DNA of 35,685 nt from a bacterium (lineage in GTDB: Bacteria > UBP14 > UBA6098). Positions within the stretch are counted from its first letter, which is position 1. Every line of letters starts with the position of its first letter. This document shows, one piece after another, positions 23,299 to 31,522 of this stretch. Where the stretch lies: positions 1-35,685 of the forward strand of contig QNEE01000003.1 in NCBI GenBank assembly GCA_003645085.1, in the 5' to 3' direction. Under the pieces are notes generated by a model. The model had not been told where the DNA came from and searched no databases. It was given only the letters and a program-made list of their open reading frames with translations. Position numbers and translations under genes: made by a program.

Positions 23299-23719
23299 AA
23301 GCAAAAAGAGCGATTCAAACCACCCGGCTAAGTTTAACAAGAAGCAAGGAGCTTATCTTCAGGCTTTATCGTCTTATAGCGGACCAATCCCTCATCCGGA
23401 TATTCTCGCTCACTACGATGAAATCTATCAGGGAGCCGCTAAAATAATAATAGATAGAGCCGAGAAACAGTTAGACCATAGAGTGGATATGGAGAAAAGC
23501 GTCGTTAAGTCGAATATCCTCAACGAGAAGCTCGGGATAATCTCGGCATTTCTGATAGCGCTTGCGTTTGGCTATATCGCTTATAGATGTGCGATAGCCG
23601 GACATGACTGGCCAGCTTCGATAATTGGTAAAACGGACGTTGTGGGCTTGGTTGCGACTTTTATCAATGGCGGGGGTCGAAATATCAAAGAGCTGTCGCA
23701 AAAAAGAAATGCCGAATAG
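23288..23719 (+). CDS. DUF2335 family predicted membrane protein
   Basis: 143 residues. The family core is clear: YSGPIPHPDILAHYDEIYQGAAKIII, then AEKQLDHRVDMEKSVVKSNI, then two hydrophobic segments (LGIISAFLIALAFGYIAYRC and IIGKTDVVGLVATFINGGG), ending in a charged tail. Family members are annotated only as predicted membrane proteins and are often found in prophage-like or other accessory regions; no activity is established. The start at 23288 has no Shine-Dalgarno but lies inside the 3' end of the short ORF at 23137. A terminator begins directly after the stop, so this is the end of a small transcription unit. Insertion in the inner membrane with the N-terminal ~95 residues in the cytoplasm is inferred. 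Confidence 0.82.
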   Translation: MSNRSKKSDSNHPAKFNKKQGAYLQALSSYSGPIPHPDILAHYDEIYQGAAKIIIDRAEKQLDHRVDMEKSVVKSNILNEKLGIISAFLIALAFGYIAYRCAIAGHDWPASIIGKTDVVGLVATFINGGGRNIKELSQKRNAE

Positions 23720-23739
23720 AAGCCCCGATAGGGGCTTTT
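23720..23739 (+). terminator. Terminator after the DUF2335 gene
   Basis: The stem AAGCCCC / GGGGCTT has loop GATA and is followed by TT; it starts one base after the TAG stop. Confidence 0.85.
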
Positions 23740-23914
23740 CAATTTCGAGGAGAAAGAAACCGCTTGACCTGGTTTGGGTTTTTGGGTAGGTTGGTTTCGA
23801 GATAGGTTGTTCATTAAAAACGCGAGGATTTTAGGTCGAAGTTCTCGGTTTGGTCTCGAAAAAATTGGATTTGGGGGCAAAACCGGGATTTAGACGGGAG
23901 TGCCGGGCTTTTAG

Positions 23915-24235
23915 ATGGCGTTCCCGAACACGGTGGAGTTCGCGAACTGGCTGCGCTCCGGGCTATATTACCCGGACGCGGATTCCCATGACGCACCAGT
24001 TACCGTAGGGGTGGCGAACATCGCGCAGGAGAACGCGACCAAGGTCTGGAACGAGGCGGTCAAGAATTTGCGTAATTTGCTGGTGAGGTTGCGCATCTCG
24101 CTTCCGATGCTCACGCTGGGGACGATTAGGTGCTGGACACGTTGAATTTGCGCGGCGATGTGCCTCTGCGCGACGCCGTTCAACGAGGCCGAGGAGGCGG
24201 GATTACCGACCGAGGAAGAAATTACCGTGAAGTAA
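23915..24235 (+). pseudogene. Disrupted ORF of unknown function
   Basis: From an ATG at 23915 the frame reads MAFPNTVEFANWLRSGLYY and continues convincingly to KVWNEAVKNLRNLL. It then reaches TGA at 24143-24145. The same frame resumes to FNEAEEAGLPTEEEITVK and a TAA at 24233-24235, followed immediately by a terminator. In the middle, another frame reads VLDTLNLRGDVPLRDA, so one or more small frameshifts are likely rather than a single stop. The stretch looks more GC-rich than its neighbours. It probably was a ~105-residue gene. The protein is not recognised. Readthrough of TGA cannot be excluded but is less likely than decay or sequencing error. Confidence 0.5.
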
Positions 24236-24260
24236 CGCAGAATGTATAATGTAGAATTAG

Positions 24261-24282
24261 GGCGCGAGGACGCGCCTTTTTT
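24261..24282 (+). terminator. Terminator after the disrupted ORF
   Basis: The stem GGCGCG / CGCGCC has loop AGGA and is followed by TTTTTT. It lies 26 nt after the TAA of the disrupted ORF, supporting former (or present) expression of that unit. Confidence 0.85.
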
Positions 24283-24287
24283 AATTT

Positions 24288-24457
24288 GCTCTCACCCTCG
24301 CCCCCTCTCTCGCCGAATGGGAAAGGAGGCTCCAAGTCCTTCTCTGCAGGGAGAATGGTTTAAGATGATGGCTAATCCATCGCACTTTGAAGGGCACGGT
24401 TCATTTTTCGGGTGCCCGCAGTCGCCCGTTTTTATCTCTGAACCCTCGAGCCCTTGA
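24288..24457. other. Gene-free stretch with repeat-like and hairpin sequence
   Basis: CTCACCCTCGCCCCCTCTC and the following GGGAAAGGAGGCT resemble a common type of intergenic repeat, whose false translation (HPRPLSRRMGKEAPSP) appears in the ORF track. A hairpin GGGCAC (24392) / GTGCCC (24412) follows. I see no gene here. Confidence 0.35.
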
Positions 24458-24480
24458 ATCTTTTCTTTTTTATTCTTCTC

Positions 24481-24509
24481 TTGTAAATCCGGCTGAACAT
24501 AATTATAAT
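24481..24509 (+). promoter_or_regulatory. Promoter of the nuclease-deoC-rlmH operon
   Basis: TTGTAA (24481-24486), a 17-bp spacer and TATAAT (24504-24509). The GTG start at 24521 lies only 11 nt after the -10 box, so the 5' UTR is about 4-5 nt or absent. Confidence 0.6.
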
Positions 24510-24520
24510 TGGTCTTAACC

Positions 24521-25039
24521 GTGAAAAAACTAATAACAACCCTGATGATTTCGACGTTGTTTTTCAGCGCTTGCGACCGGGGAGCGGCGTCTCCCCCGCC
24601 ATCTAATAACAGTACCGACGAGACGATTACCTACCGCGTCATCGATGTCTATGACGGCGATACTATCGAGCTGGACGACGGCCAGACGGTGCGGCTAGTC
24701 GGTATAAATACGCCGGAGATGAACTATGGCGGAACACCCGAGCCGTGCGCGCAGGAGGCCACGGATTATACGACTGCGGTATCCCTATATAAGGATTGCT
24801 ACCTCGTTTATAATACCTCGGTCGGCGACTCGATAGACCCATACGACCGGACGCTGGCGTTTGTGCATATTTTGCCGGATAGCTTTTGTCTGAATATCGA
24901 GATAGTCCGTGCGGGCTGGAGCGAGGACTGGGATTATTATCCGGTCAGAAGCGATTACGAGGTTCTTTTCGAGGAGGCCGAGGCCGAGGCTATCGCCGCC
25001 GGTAGAGGTATATGGGACCCCGGCGAAAACTGCGACTGA
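24521..25039 (+). CDS. Staphylococcal-nuclease-like (SNase/thermonuclease) lipoprotein
   Basis: 172 residues from the GTG at 24521, which gives the classical signal MKKLITTLMISTLFFSAC with lipobox FSAC; the listed TTG adds four residues. The SNase domain (~residues 35-165) shows VIDVYDGDTIELDDGQTVRLVGINTPEM, with Asp of DGDT, Arg of VRLVG and Glu of TPE, and YDRTLAFVHI with the second catalytic Arg. INTPE has Asn where staphylococcal nuclease has Asp40, a change seen in other family members. It likely cleaves DNA or RNA outside the inner membrane, using Ca2+. It lacks a Shine-Dalgarno and is probably leaderless. deoC follows after 10 nt, so salvage of nucleic-acid breakdown products is a plausible link. 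Confidence 0.85.
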   Translation: MKKLITTLMISTLFFSACDRGAASPPPSNNSTDETITYRVIDVYDGDTIELDDGQTVRLVGINTPEMNYGGTPEPCAQEATDYTTAVSLYKDCYLVYNTSVGDSIDPYDRTLAFVHILPDSFCLNIEIVRAGWSEDWDYYPVRSDYEVLFEEAEAEAIAAGRGIWDPGENCD

Positions 25040-25049
25040 AGGAAATAAA

Positions 25050-25829
25050 ATGAACGACGAACGAATAAGAGCTATTCTCGACGAGGTTGCCGCCGAATTC
25101 GGGATGCCGAATGCGCCGGATGTCGATAATGATTGGGTTTTGACCGAAAGCGCCCGGCGGGTCCTTGTCGAAAACGTGAGCGAACCGCATTGTATCGCGC
25201 CCCTTATCGACCATACTCTACTAAAACCGAACGCGACCGAGAACGACATCCGCAGGATTTGCGAGGAAGCGATAGAATATCGTTTCGCAAGCGTCTGCGT
25301 AAACCCGTGCTGGGTATTATTCGCGGCGGAATCGCTCGGAAATTCGAATTCGATGGTTTGCACCGTCGTCGGTTTTCCGCTCGGAGCCAATACGACAGAA
25401 ATCAAGGCCGAGGAGGCTATCCGCGCGGTCGAGGACGGCGCGGACGAGCTGGATATGGTGATGAACATCGGCGCGGCAAAATCGGCCGAATGGGAGACCG
25501 TCTATGCCGATATCGCCAGCGTTGTCGATGCTGCTTTTCCCGTTCCTGTCAAGGTTATTCTCGAAACGGCGATTCTCATCGACGAGGAGATAATTCGCGC
25601 CTGCGCCATATCCGCAAGCGCGGGAGCGGCTTATGTTAAGACCAGCACCGGTTTCTCAAAAGGCGGCGCTACTGTCGAAGCGGTCGAGATTATGTCGAAA
25701 ACGGTCGGCGATAAACTCGGCGTCAAGGCGTCCGGCGGAATCGGCGATTTCGAGAAGGCTATGTCTATGATAAAGGCCGGAGCGACGAGAATCGGCGCGA
25801 GCCGGTCGTTAACAATAATAGGACTATGA
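25050..25829 (+). CDS. deoC: Deoxyribose-phosphate aldolase
   Basis: 259 residues from the ATG at 25050, which has GAAGGA upstream; the ORF-track start 47 codons earlier overlaps the nuclease gene. The enzyme splits 2-deoxyribose 5-phosphate into acetaldehyde and glyceraldehyde 3-phosphate. Landmarks: LIDHTLLKPNATENDI, VCTVVGFPLGAN, ADELDMVMNIG (catalytic Asp), AYVKTSTGFSKGGAT (Schiff-base Lys) and GVKASGGIGDF (second Lys). The first ~45 residues (MNDERIRAILDEVAAEFGM) are an extra N-terminal helix region compared with the compact ~220-residue type. The stop overlaps the rlmH start in ATGA. Confidence 0.95.
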   Translation: MNDERIRAILDEVAAEFGMPNAPDVDNDWVLTESARRVLVENVSEPHCIAPLIDHTLLKPNATENDIRRICEEAIEYRFASVCVNPCWVLFAAESLGNSNSMVCTVVGFPLGANTTEIKAEEAIRAVEDGADELDMVMNIGAAKSAEWETVYADIASVVDAAFPVPVKVILETAILIDEEIIRACAISASAGAAYVKTSTGFSKGGATVEAVEIMSKTVGDKLGVKASGGIGDFEKAMSMIKAGATRIGASRSLTIIGL

Positions 25830-26281
25830 AAATACGAGTTATACACGTTGGAAAAATATCTCCATTGTTAAAAGAAGCTATCGAACTCTACGAAAAACGG
25901 CTATCGAATTACGAAACGCTCGAAACAATCGAAGTCCGTCAGGTCAAGAAATTACCGCAGGATAAGACAGTCAAGAAAGAGGGCGCGAATATACTCGCGA
26001 TTCTCGACGATGAGGAGACGGTAGTCGCTCTGACCGAAGAGGGCCGCAGATTCAGTTCCATAGGTTTTGCGAAATGGCTCGCCGACGCCCGTATTGTGGG
26101 GCAGCAGGTATCTTTCGTTATCGGTGGCGCATTCGGACTGAGTAACGATGTTAAACTCCGGTCGGACCTCGCTCTCTCTATTTCTTCGATGACAACGCAG
26201 CACGATATCGCATTGCTGGTCTTGATGGAGCAACTCTACCGAGCATCGACTATACTGCGCGGCGAGGAATACCATAAATAG
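25826..26281 (+). CDS. rlmH: 23S rRNA (pseudouridine1915-N3)-methyltransferase
   Basis: 151 residues, close to the family's ~155. It is a SPOUT methyltransferase that methylates pseudouridine 1915 of helix 69 using S-adenosylmethionine. FVIGGAFGLSNDV is the SAM-binding loop and LVLMEQLYRASTILRGEEYHK the C-terminal knot and active-site tail. The start overlaps deoC by four bases and no separate promoter is seen. Downstream is a 110-nt gap with two hairpins before mfd. Confidence 0.95.
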   Translation: MKIRVIHVGKISPLLKEAIELYEKRLSNYETLETIEVRQVKKLPQDKTVKKEGANILAILDDEETVVALTEEGRRFSSIGFAKWLADARIVGQQVSFVIGGAFGLSNDVKLRSDLALSISSMTTQHDIALLVLMEQLYRASTILRGEEYHK

Positions 26282-26337
26282 TTTTGAAGTTTCGCCGGAT
26301 TATTTCCGGCCGTAACCATATCGTTTAAGGAAAATCA

Positions 26338-26364
26338 GCCGGGGGGTCTTTACGACCCGTCGGC
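26338..26364 (+). promoter_or_regulatory. Hairpin in the mfd leader
   Basis: GCCG-GG-GGGTC pairs with GACCC-GT-CGGC around the loop TTTAC, with a small internal mismatch. No T-run follows (AAAAGCTG does), so a terminator is unlikely. A simpler hairpin GCCGGA/TCCGGC lies at 26294-26310. Role unknown; it sits 28 nt before the mfd start. Confidence 0.45.
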
Positions 26365-26391
26365 AAAAGCTGTTTGTGAAAGGAAATTACC

Positions 26392-29300
26392 TTGGCTTTA
26401 GCCGGTATCCGAAGGAAAATTCAGCTTTCCGATAAGTTTGGGGAATTAAGAAACCGTGTGGAGTCCGGCGATATACCCGAATTGGTCGGTATTTCTGGTT
26501 TCGCTACCGCTATAGTTGCGGACTTTCTGGTCCGCGAGCTTAACCGCACTGTTCTCTGGCTGGCCCCGGACGATACTTATAACCGCTGGCGCGATATTGT
26601 AGCAATACTCGGCGAAAAACGCGCTTTATATTTTCCCGAATGGGACATAGAACCATACGAACATAGGCTTCCAACACCGGATATCGTCGCTGCTCGCCTC
26701 GATACATATACGCGGTTAACCTCGGGCGAACCGGTTCTCGTGGTCGCAAGCCCGAAAGCACTTCTTTTCCCGACTATTCACCCCACCGCTTTTTCGGATT
26801 ATACAGCCCATATTTCAGTAGGAGACGAAATAAATCCAATCTGGCTTATCGGTAAACTAATCGGAACGGGTTACGAACGAGAGGACCTCGTGGAGTTTCT
26901 TGGCACGGTTTCGCGTCGTGGGGATGTCGTCGATGTATTCACTCCCACTTATAACGACCCGGTTCGGATAGAGTTTTTCGGCGACAAGGTGGAATCGATA
27001 AGGACATTTTCGGCGCAGAACCAACGGAGCCTCGAGCGTCTCGGAGAGGTCGTTATACCTCCGGCCAACGAATGGGCGAAACATTTCTGGCAACTCGGTG
27101 ATATCGATATCGAGACTCTCCGCGGCGAAACGCTCACCGCGTTCCACGGTTGTTTCAACAAAGACACGGAGGACGAGATTCTCTCGCGGATGCTTCTCGA
27201 CCGGCATCTCCCCGGCGAGATATGGTTCTCTACGGCATTGAAACCGGCACCATCCTGGCCCGACTCCTATTTGCCGGAGAATGCGATAATTCTGTGTGAG
27301 GAGCCGGAAGATGTCTTTTTAGAGGCGGATAATTTGCTGTTTCGCGCGGAGGACTATCATTTTGAGTTAACGCGTGAACACGAGCACCACATTCCTCCCG
27401 ACAGAATATTCGAGGATTCGGAGGCTTTCGCGGAGCGACTTTACCAACATACATTATTGCCTATAAGGCATTTTCAAACGTCGGGGAACGCTATCGACCT
27501 CGGTTTTCGTCCAATAGCGGGTATCTACGAGGGCCCGGTTGCGTTTCGTCGGGCAATCGAGCGTTTCAAGGAACAGGATTATAACCTCTGGATATTCTGT
27601 CAGAATAACTACCAACTGAGGCGTCTCGACGAAATTCTCCCGTCTGAGGAAAGCACACCCGCCGATGTCGCGGATATCTCTAGCAGTATGGTTCACGTTC
27701 CGAGTAAGCAGGTGGCTATCGCGGGAGCGGCGATTTTCGGAAAACGCAGGGCGGTAGCTCCGAAACGTCGTTACCGCGAGGGCAGCTTATACACACTACC
27801 GACCGGTCTTTGCCCGGGAGATTATATAGTCCATACCGACCACGGTATCGGGCTATTTATCGGCACAGAGACGGTAGAAAGCGGCGGTTTTTCCAGCGAA
27901 TGTCTCGTTCTGCAATACGCGGACGAGGAGAAGCTATACGTTCCAATCGAAGATTTCCATCTGGTCCAGAAATATATTGGAGGGGAACACGTAAAACTCG
28001 CTAAACTCGGCGGAGTCGCCTGGTCGCGAGCAAAGGAACGTGCGCGACGCGGGATAATGGCTCTCGCGGGGGAACTCGTTCAGCTTTACGCGCTCCGGGA
28101 GATTAGCGAGGGCTATTCGTTCCCGCCGGAGGACGAACTATCGCGGGCGTTAGCGGAATCGTTCGATTATATCGAAACTCGCGACCAGCTAAGCGCAATC
28201 GAAGACATTATGCGTGATATGGAGAAGGACCGCCCGATGGACCGACTTCAGGTCGGCGACGTCGGTTTCGGGAAGACCGAGGTCGCTATCAGGGCGGCGT
28301 TTAAGGCTGTCCGGGGAGACAAACAAGTTGCGGTTCTGGTGCCGACGACCGTCCTGGCGGACCAGCATTTCAGGACATTTACCGAGCGTCTGGCAAATTT
28401 CCCAGTTAATATCGAGATGTTATCTCGGTTTTGTAGCCCTAAAAAACAAAAAGCTATTATAGAAAGACTCGCGGAAGGCAAAATAGATATAGTTATAGGG
28501 ACACACAGAATTTTGTCGAAAGATATTAGCTTTAAGAATCTGGGGCTTCTGATTGTGGACGAGGAACAGCGTTTCGGCGTCAAACACAAAGAACGCATTA
28601 AGAACTGGCGGGCAAAAATCGATGTTTTAACTATGAGCGCCACCCCGATTCCCAGAACGTTGTATATGTCTTTGGCCGGGGTGCGCGATATGAGCACTAT
28701 CGACACGCCACCCGCCAGCAGACTACCGATATATACGCGCGTTGTGCCGTTTTCCGGCGACATTATCGCCGAGACAATCGAAAGAGAGATTTCTCGCGGC
28801 GGGCAGGTCTATTTCCTTCACAATCGAGTGGGCAGTATCGAAGCGATGGCGCACTGGTTGCGGAAACTCGTTCCGGACGCAAGATTTGCGGTTGCGCACG
28901 GCCAGATGAGCGAAAAAGACCTTTCTACAATAATACTCGAGTTCCTCGACCGCAGGTTCGATGTTCTTGTAACCACAACGATTATAGAATCGGGCACGGA
29001 TATTCCCAACGTAAATACGATTATTATAAACCGCGCGGATAAATTCGGAGTGGCGCAACTATATCAGCTTCGAGGGCGGGTCGGTCGGTCCGATGTGCAG
29101 GCATTCTGCTATTTGATTACACCGCCATACGGTAAAATGACCGCTAAAGCGAAAAAGCGGGTAAAAGCGCTTCTCGAACATTCCGACCTCGGCAGCGGTT
29201 TCGCTCTCGCGATGCGGGATATGGAAATCCGCGGCGCCGGAAATCTACTTGGAGCGCGGCAGCACGGTTTTGTCGAGGAGGTCGGACTCGATTTGTATAG

Positions 29301-29808
29301 CAAAATGCTTTCCGAGGCTGTAGCGGAACTCAAGGGCCAGAAACCGCCACATTTCGTCCCGGTCAACACGCAAGTCGATGTGCCGTTATTTATCCCGAAG
29401 GAGTATATTCTGAGCGCGGAAATCCGTATCGAGTTTTATCAGAGACTTTATATGTCCTCCGATGAAAAACGATTAAACGATATTAGAGCGGAAATGCTCG
29501 ACCGGTTCGGAACGCCGCCGGAAGAAGTTCTGACGCTTCTGGTTTATCTGAAAATGCGGCTGGCGGCGTCGAAAGTAAATCTGCCGCTTAAAGAGGTTAT
29601 ACTCAAGAAGGGCAAAGGGGCGTTTCTGTTCGCGAGAGAATGGCAGCCCGACCTCGCAAAACTCGACCGGGCGATATCTCCGCTCAACCTCGATACGAGT
29701 TTTCGTTGGAATCCTTTCGAGCTAAGATTCAATCTATCGGGCGAAGCGGCGAACGACCTGGTTGTGATGAAACGGATTGCAGAGTGCCTGATGGGAATAA
29801 AATCGTAA
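26392..29808 (+). CDS. mfd: Transcription-repair coupling factor
   Basis: 1138 residues, typical for Mfd. The UvrB-like N-terminal region (~1-350) shows LAPDDTYNRWRDI, FPEWDIEPYEHRLPTPD and RRGDVVDVFTP. The RNA-polymerase-interacting domain follows (GDYIVHTDHGIGLFIGTETV). The helicase motor carries DRLQVGDVGFGKTEVAIRAA (Walker A), VDEEQRFGVKHKE, SATPIPRTLYMSL and TTIIESGTDIPNVNT...QLRGRVGRS. The C-terminal TRCF domain is also present. It pushes stalled RNA polymerase off damaged template strands and recruits UvrA. The start is TTG with GAAAGGAA upstream; no ATG fits better. Confidence 0.96.
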   Translation: MALAGIRRKIQLSDKFGELRNRVESGDIPELVGISGFATAIVADFLVRELNRTVLWLAPDDTYNRWRDIVAILGEKRALYFPEWDIEPYEHRLPTPDIVAARLDTYTRLTSGEPVLVVASPKALLFPTIHPTAFSDYTAHISVGDEINPIWLIGKLIGTGYEREDLVEFLGTVSRRGDVVDVFTPTYNDPVRIEFFGDKVESIRTFSAQNQRSLERLGEVVIPPANEWAKHFWQLGDIDIETLRGETLTAFHGCFNKDTEDEILSRMLLDRHLPGEIWFSTALKPAPSWPDSYLPENAIILCEEPEDVFLEADNLLFRAEDYHFELTREHEHHIPPDRIFEDSEAFAERLYQHTLLPIRHFQTSGNAIDLGFRPIAGIYEGPVAFRRAIERFKEQDYNLWIFCQNNYQLRRLDEILPSEESTPADVADISSSMVHVPSKQVAIAGAAIFGKRRAVAPKRRYREGSLYTLPTGLCPGDYIVHTDHGIGLFIGTETVESGGFSSECLVLQYADEEKLYVPIEDFHLVQKYIGGEHVKLAKLGGVAWSRAKERARRGIMALAGELVQLYALREISEGYSFPPEDELSRALAESFDYIETRDQLSAIEDIMRDMEKDRPMDRLQVGDVGFGKTEVAIRAAFKAVRGDKQVAVLVPTTVLADQHFRTFTERLANFPVNIEMLSRFCSPKKQKAIIERLAEGKIDIVIGTHRILSKDISFKNLGLLIVDEEQRFGVKHKERIKNWRAKIDVLTMSATPIPRTLYMSLAGVRDMSTIDTPPASRLPIYTRVVPFSGDIIAETIEREISRGGQVYFLHNRVGSIEAMAHWLRKLVPDARFAVAHGQMSEKDLSTIILEFLDRRFDVLVTTTIIESGTDIPNVNTIIINRADKFGVAQLYQLRGRVGRSDVQAFCYLITPPYGKMTAKAKKRVKALLEHSDLGSGFALAMRDMEIRGAGNLLGARQHGFVEEVGLDLYSKMLSEAVAELKGQKPPHFVPVNTQVDVPLFIPKEYILSAEIRIEFYQRLYMSSDEKRLNDIRAEMLDRFGTPPEEVLTLLVYLKMRLAASKVNLPLKEVILKKGKGAFLFAREWQPDLAKLDRAISPLNLDTSFRWNPFELRFNLSGEAANDLVVMKRIAECLMGIKS

Positions 29809-29843
29809 TCGAGGTTATAGTCTGGGAAAATAGATACACATAT

Positions 29844-29870
29844 AAAAACGGGAATTCCCTTTCGGTTTTT
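29844..29870. terminator. Weak candidate terminator between mfd and the PLDc_N gene
   Basis: AAAAAC pairs with GTTTTT, enclosing a GGG-AATT-CCC hairpin and an uneven internal loop. A- and T-runs are present on both sides, fitting the convergent genes. The stem is imperfect. Confidence 0.4.
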
Positions 29871-30177
29871 AACCTACAACTCTCATCGGTCGCGGACCGA
29901 GCCCTGGGCTTTCCGGGTCTTTGTATTTCACCGCAAAATAGTAGATTACGCTGCCGAAAGGCACGAGCATAATCACCAGAATCCAGACCACCTGCTCGTT
30001 GGGATTATCGAAACGCTTTCGCGCACAATCGATAATCATAAGGATTTTCAGAATAAAAAGTGCGATACCGAGAGCGACCGCTGTCAACCAGACCATAATG
30101 TAGAATATCCAGAAAATTCCGCAGAATCCCGCGGCTATACCGGGGGCAATATCGGAATTTAAGAAAACCGGGGACAT
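29869..30177 (-). CDS. Small PLDc_N-type membrane protein
   Basis: 102 residues from the ATG at 30177, chosen over the listed start because TATGGAGG lies 4-5 bases upstream and the earlier ORF overlaps the DUF2752 gene. Three hydrophobic segments are present. The last (VVWILVIMLVPFGSVIYYFAV), preceded by MIIDCARKRFDNPNEQ, is the phospholipase D-nuclease N-terminal (PLDc_N) motif, a short transmembrane module common in membrane proteins without enzymatic domains. No catalytic motif is present. It is the last of three membrane-protein genes with DUF2752 and Yip1 proteins. Confidence 0.8.
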   Translation of the reverse strand: MSPVFLNSDIAPGIAAGFCGIFWIFYIMVWLTAVALGIALFILKILMIIDCARKRFDNPNEQVVWILVIMLVPFGSVIYYFAVKYKDPESPGLGPRPMRVVG

Positions 30178-30200
30178 TATTCCTCCATAGATTTCGACCA

Positions 30201-30614
30201 TTAAAAAGCGGTAATCTCGTATATCCAGTTTATAGCAAGAACAGCAATTAAACCCCATCTTTGGGCTTTTTTCCTTTTGTCGGTTATCGCCCATTTTTTA
30301 AGCGGTTTCCCGATGGAATATCCTATGGTCGCGACCAAACTCCATATAACGAACGCGAAGCCGCCTATTACGAACAGCGGATTTGCTTTTACCGCCTCGA
30401 TTATCTGGAATCGAGACAGCGCGACCAGAGCGGAACCGCTTCCGCAACCGACGCATCTTATCCCAAGAAGACTCCGGGAGGGACAAACAAGTATCTCTTC
30501 CGGAAGACGCGGAAGATACCATCTCGCGGCAGCGACCGCCGCAACTCCGGCAATCGCCCAGACACCGTGAATAGGATTAACGAAAGACCGTTCTTTCGCA
30601 TCAATATCCGCCAT
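30201..30614 (-). CDS. DUF2752 family membrane protein
   Basis: 137 residues. The family core CPSRSLLGIRCVGCGSGSAL has Cys residues spaced as in the CP.R...G..C.GCG pattern, followed by LVALSRFQIIEAVKANPLFVI. Three or four hydrophobic segments are present (VWAIAGVAAVAAARWYL; PLFVIGGFAFVIWSLVATI; WGLIAVLAINWIYEI). Where relatives usually have CPGCGxTR this protein has CVGCGSGS. The family is common in many phyla without known function. The start follows the Yip1 stop by 7 nt. Confidence 0.85.
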   Translation of the reverse strand: MADIDAKERSFVNPIHGVWAIAGVAAVAAARWYLPRLPEEILVCPSRSLLGIRCVGCGSGSALVALSRFQIIEAVKANPLFVIGGFAFVIWSLVATIGYSIGKPLKKWAITDKRKKAQRWGLIAVLAINWIYEITAF

Positions 30615-30621
30615 AATTGCT

Positions 30622-31434
30622 CTATCCAGCCATGCCGCCCATTAAGCCGGCGCCGATACCGGTAAATATCAGAAGCCCTGCAGCGAAACAGCAGCAAACG
30701 ATAATCGGGAGCAAGATAGCCAGCAGCGCTTTACCCTGAGAAATATCGTGCGCTTCACTCAGTCCCTTAACGTGGAGAACGAGCGCCCATATACTCGCGA
30801 CTGGCCCGCCGATTATCGGCACGACTTGTAAAACCTGAACACTTTGTGAAAAGGCCACCACCCGGAATGTGGCTTCATAATCCTCGTTCGCGCCGCCGAC
30901 AATCATCAGCATAAGATGATATATGCCGGCCCATACGAACGACCCAATCGCCACACCAATCGGTGCGATTATAATTCCTATAATGGCCCCGGCGATACCG
31001 GAGATAGTGCCCGCGGCAAACGAACCAACATCGGGCTGGATACCCAACATACCTTGTGCGCTAAAACCGATAAGATTCAGTAGAATCCCCCATATCTGGC
31101 CAAGAATCGCGCCGACGGTTCCGAGTATAATCGCGTAAATAAGCGGGCTTCCGAAACCGCCGGATAACGGCATTCGGGCGAAAAACTCCGACGGGCCGGT
31201 GAGAACCTCTTTGACGGTCTCGATTAGCGCGGTCCAGAAACCGAGTTCCTGCTGTTTTTCCCACGGTATTTCTTCTCTCGAATATTCCCCGCGCGGACCG
31301 CTCGGTTCTACTATTGGCGGGAGTTCGGGGGCCTTATCCGGGTCGAGTTGTTGTTCGGCAGGCACCATAGCCCCGCAATGTGTGCACCGGTCGTTCTCGA
31401 TAATGCCGCCGCAATAAGGGCATCGCTTGTCCAT
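30622..31434 (-). CDS. Yip1-family membrane protein with N-terminal zinc ribbon
   Basis: 270 residues. The N-terminus CPYCGGIIENDRCTHCG has two CxxC pairs forming a zinc ribbon (residues ~5-21), followed by a Pro-rich linker. The rest is a Yip1-type domain: ETVKEVLTGPSEFFARMPLSGGF before the first membrane helix, then five hydrophobic segments. Conserved-looking features are WAGIYHLMLMIVGG and FRVVAFSQSVQVLQVVPIIGGPV. Bacterial Yip1 proteins have no settled role. AAAAGGAGCGA lies before the ATG. It is first in a three-gene membrane-protein operon with DUF2752 and PLDc_N. Confidence 0.85.
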   Translation of the reverse strand: MDKRCPYCGGIIENDRCTHCGAMVPAEQQLDPDKAPELPPIVEPSGPRGEYSREEIPWEKQQELGFWTALIETVKEVLTGPSEFFARMPLSGGFGSPLIYAIILGTVGAILGQIWGILLNLIGFSAQGMLGIQPDVGSFAAGTISGIAGAIIGIIIAPIGVAIGSFVWAGIYHLMLMIVGGANEDYEATFRVVAFSQSVQVLQVVPIIGGPVASIWALVLHVKGLSEAHDISQGKALLAILLPIIVCCCFAAGLLIFTGIGAGLMGGMAG

Positions 31435-31522
31435 AATCGCTCCTTTTTCTGAACGCTAAATAGAGTAATCCGTTTTGCTATACACTCTACTCCGGTATAT
31501 ATTCCAAGATGAATATTATTTT

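Noticed and set aside
24242-24457. 71-aa ORF (HPRPLSRRMGKEAPSP type)
   Set aside because: This translation is typical of intergenic repeat sequence rather than a protein, and it begins inside the terminator region.
24785-25468. 227-aa ORF on the - strand across the nuclease and deoC genes
   Set aside because: Antisense to two genes with clear catalytic motifs; no recognisable protein and Ser-rich shadow composition.
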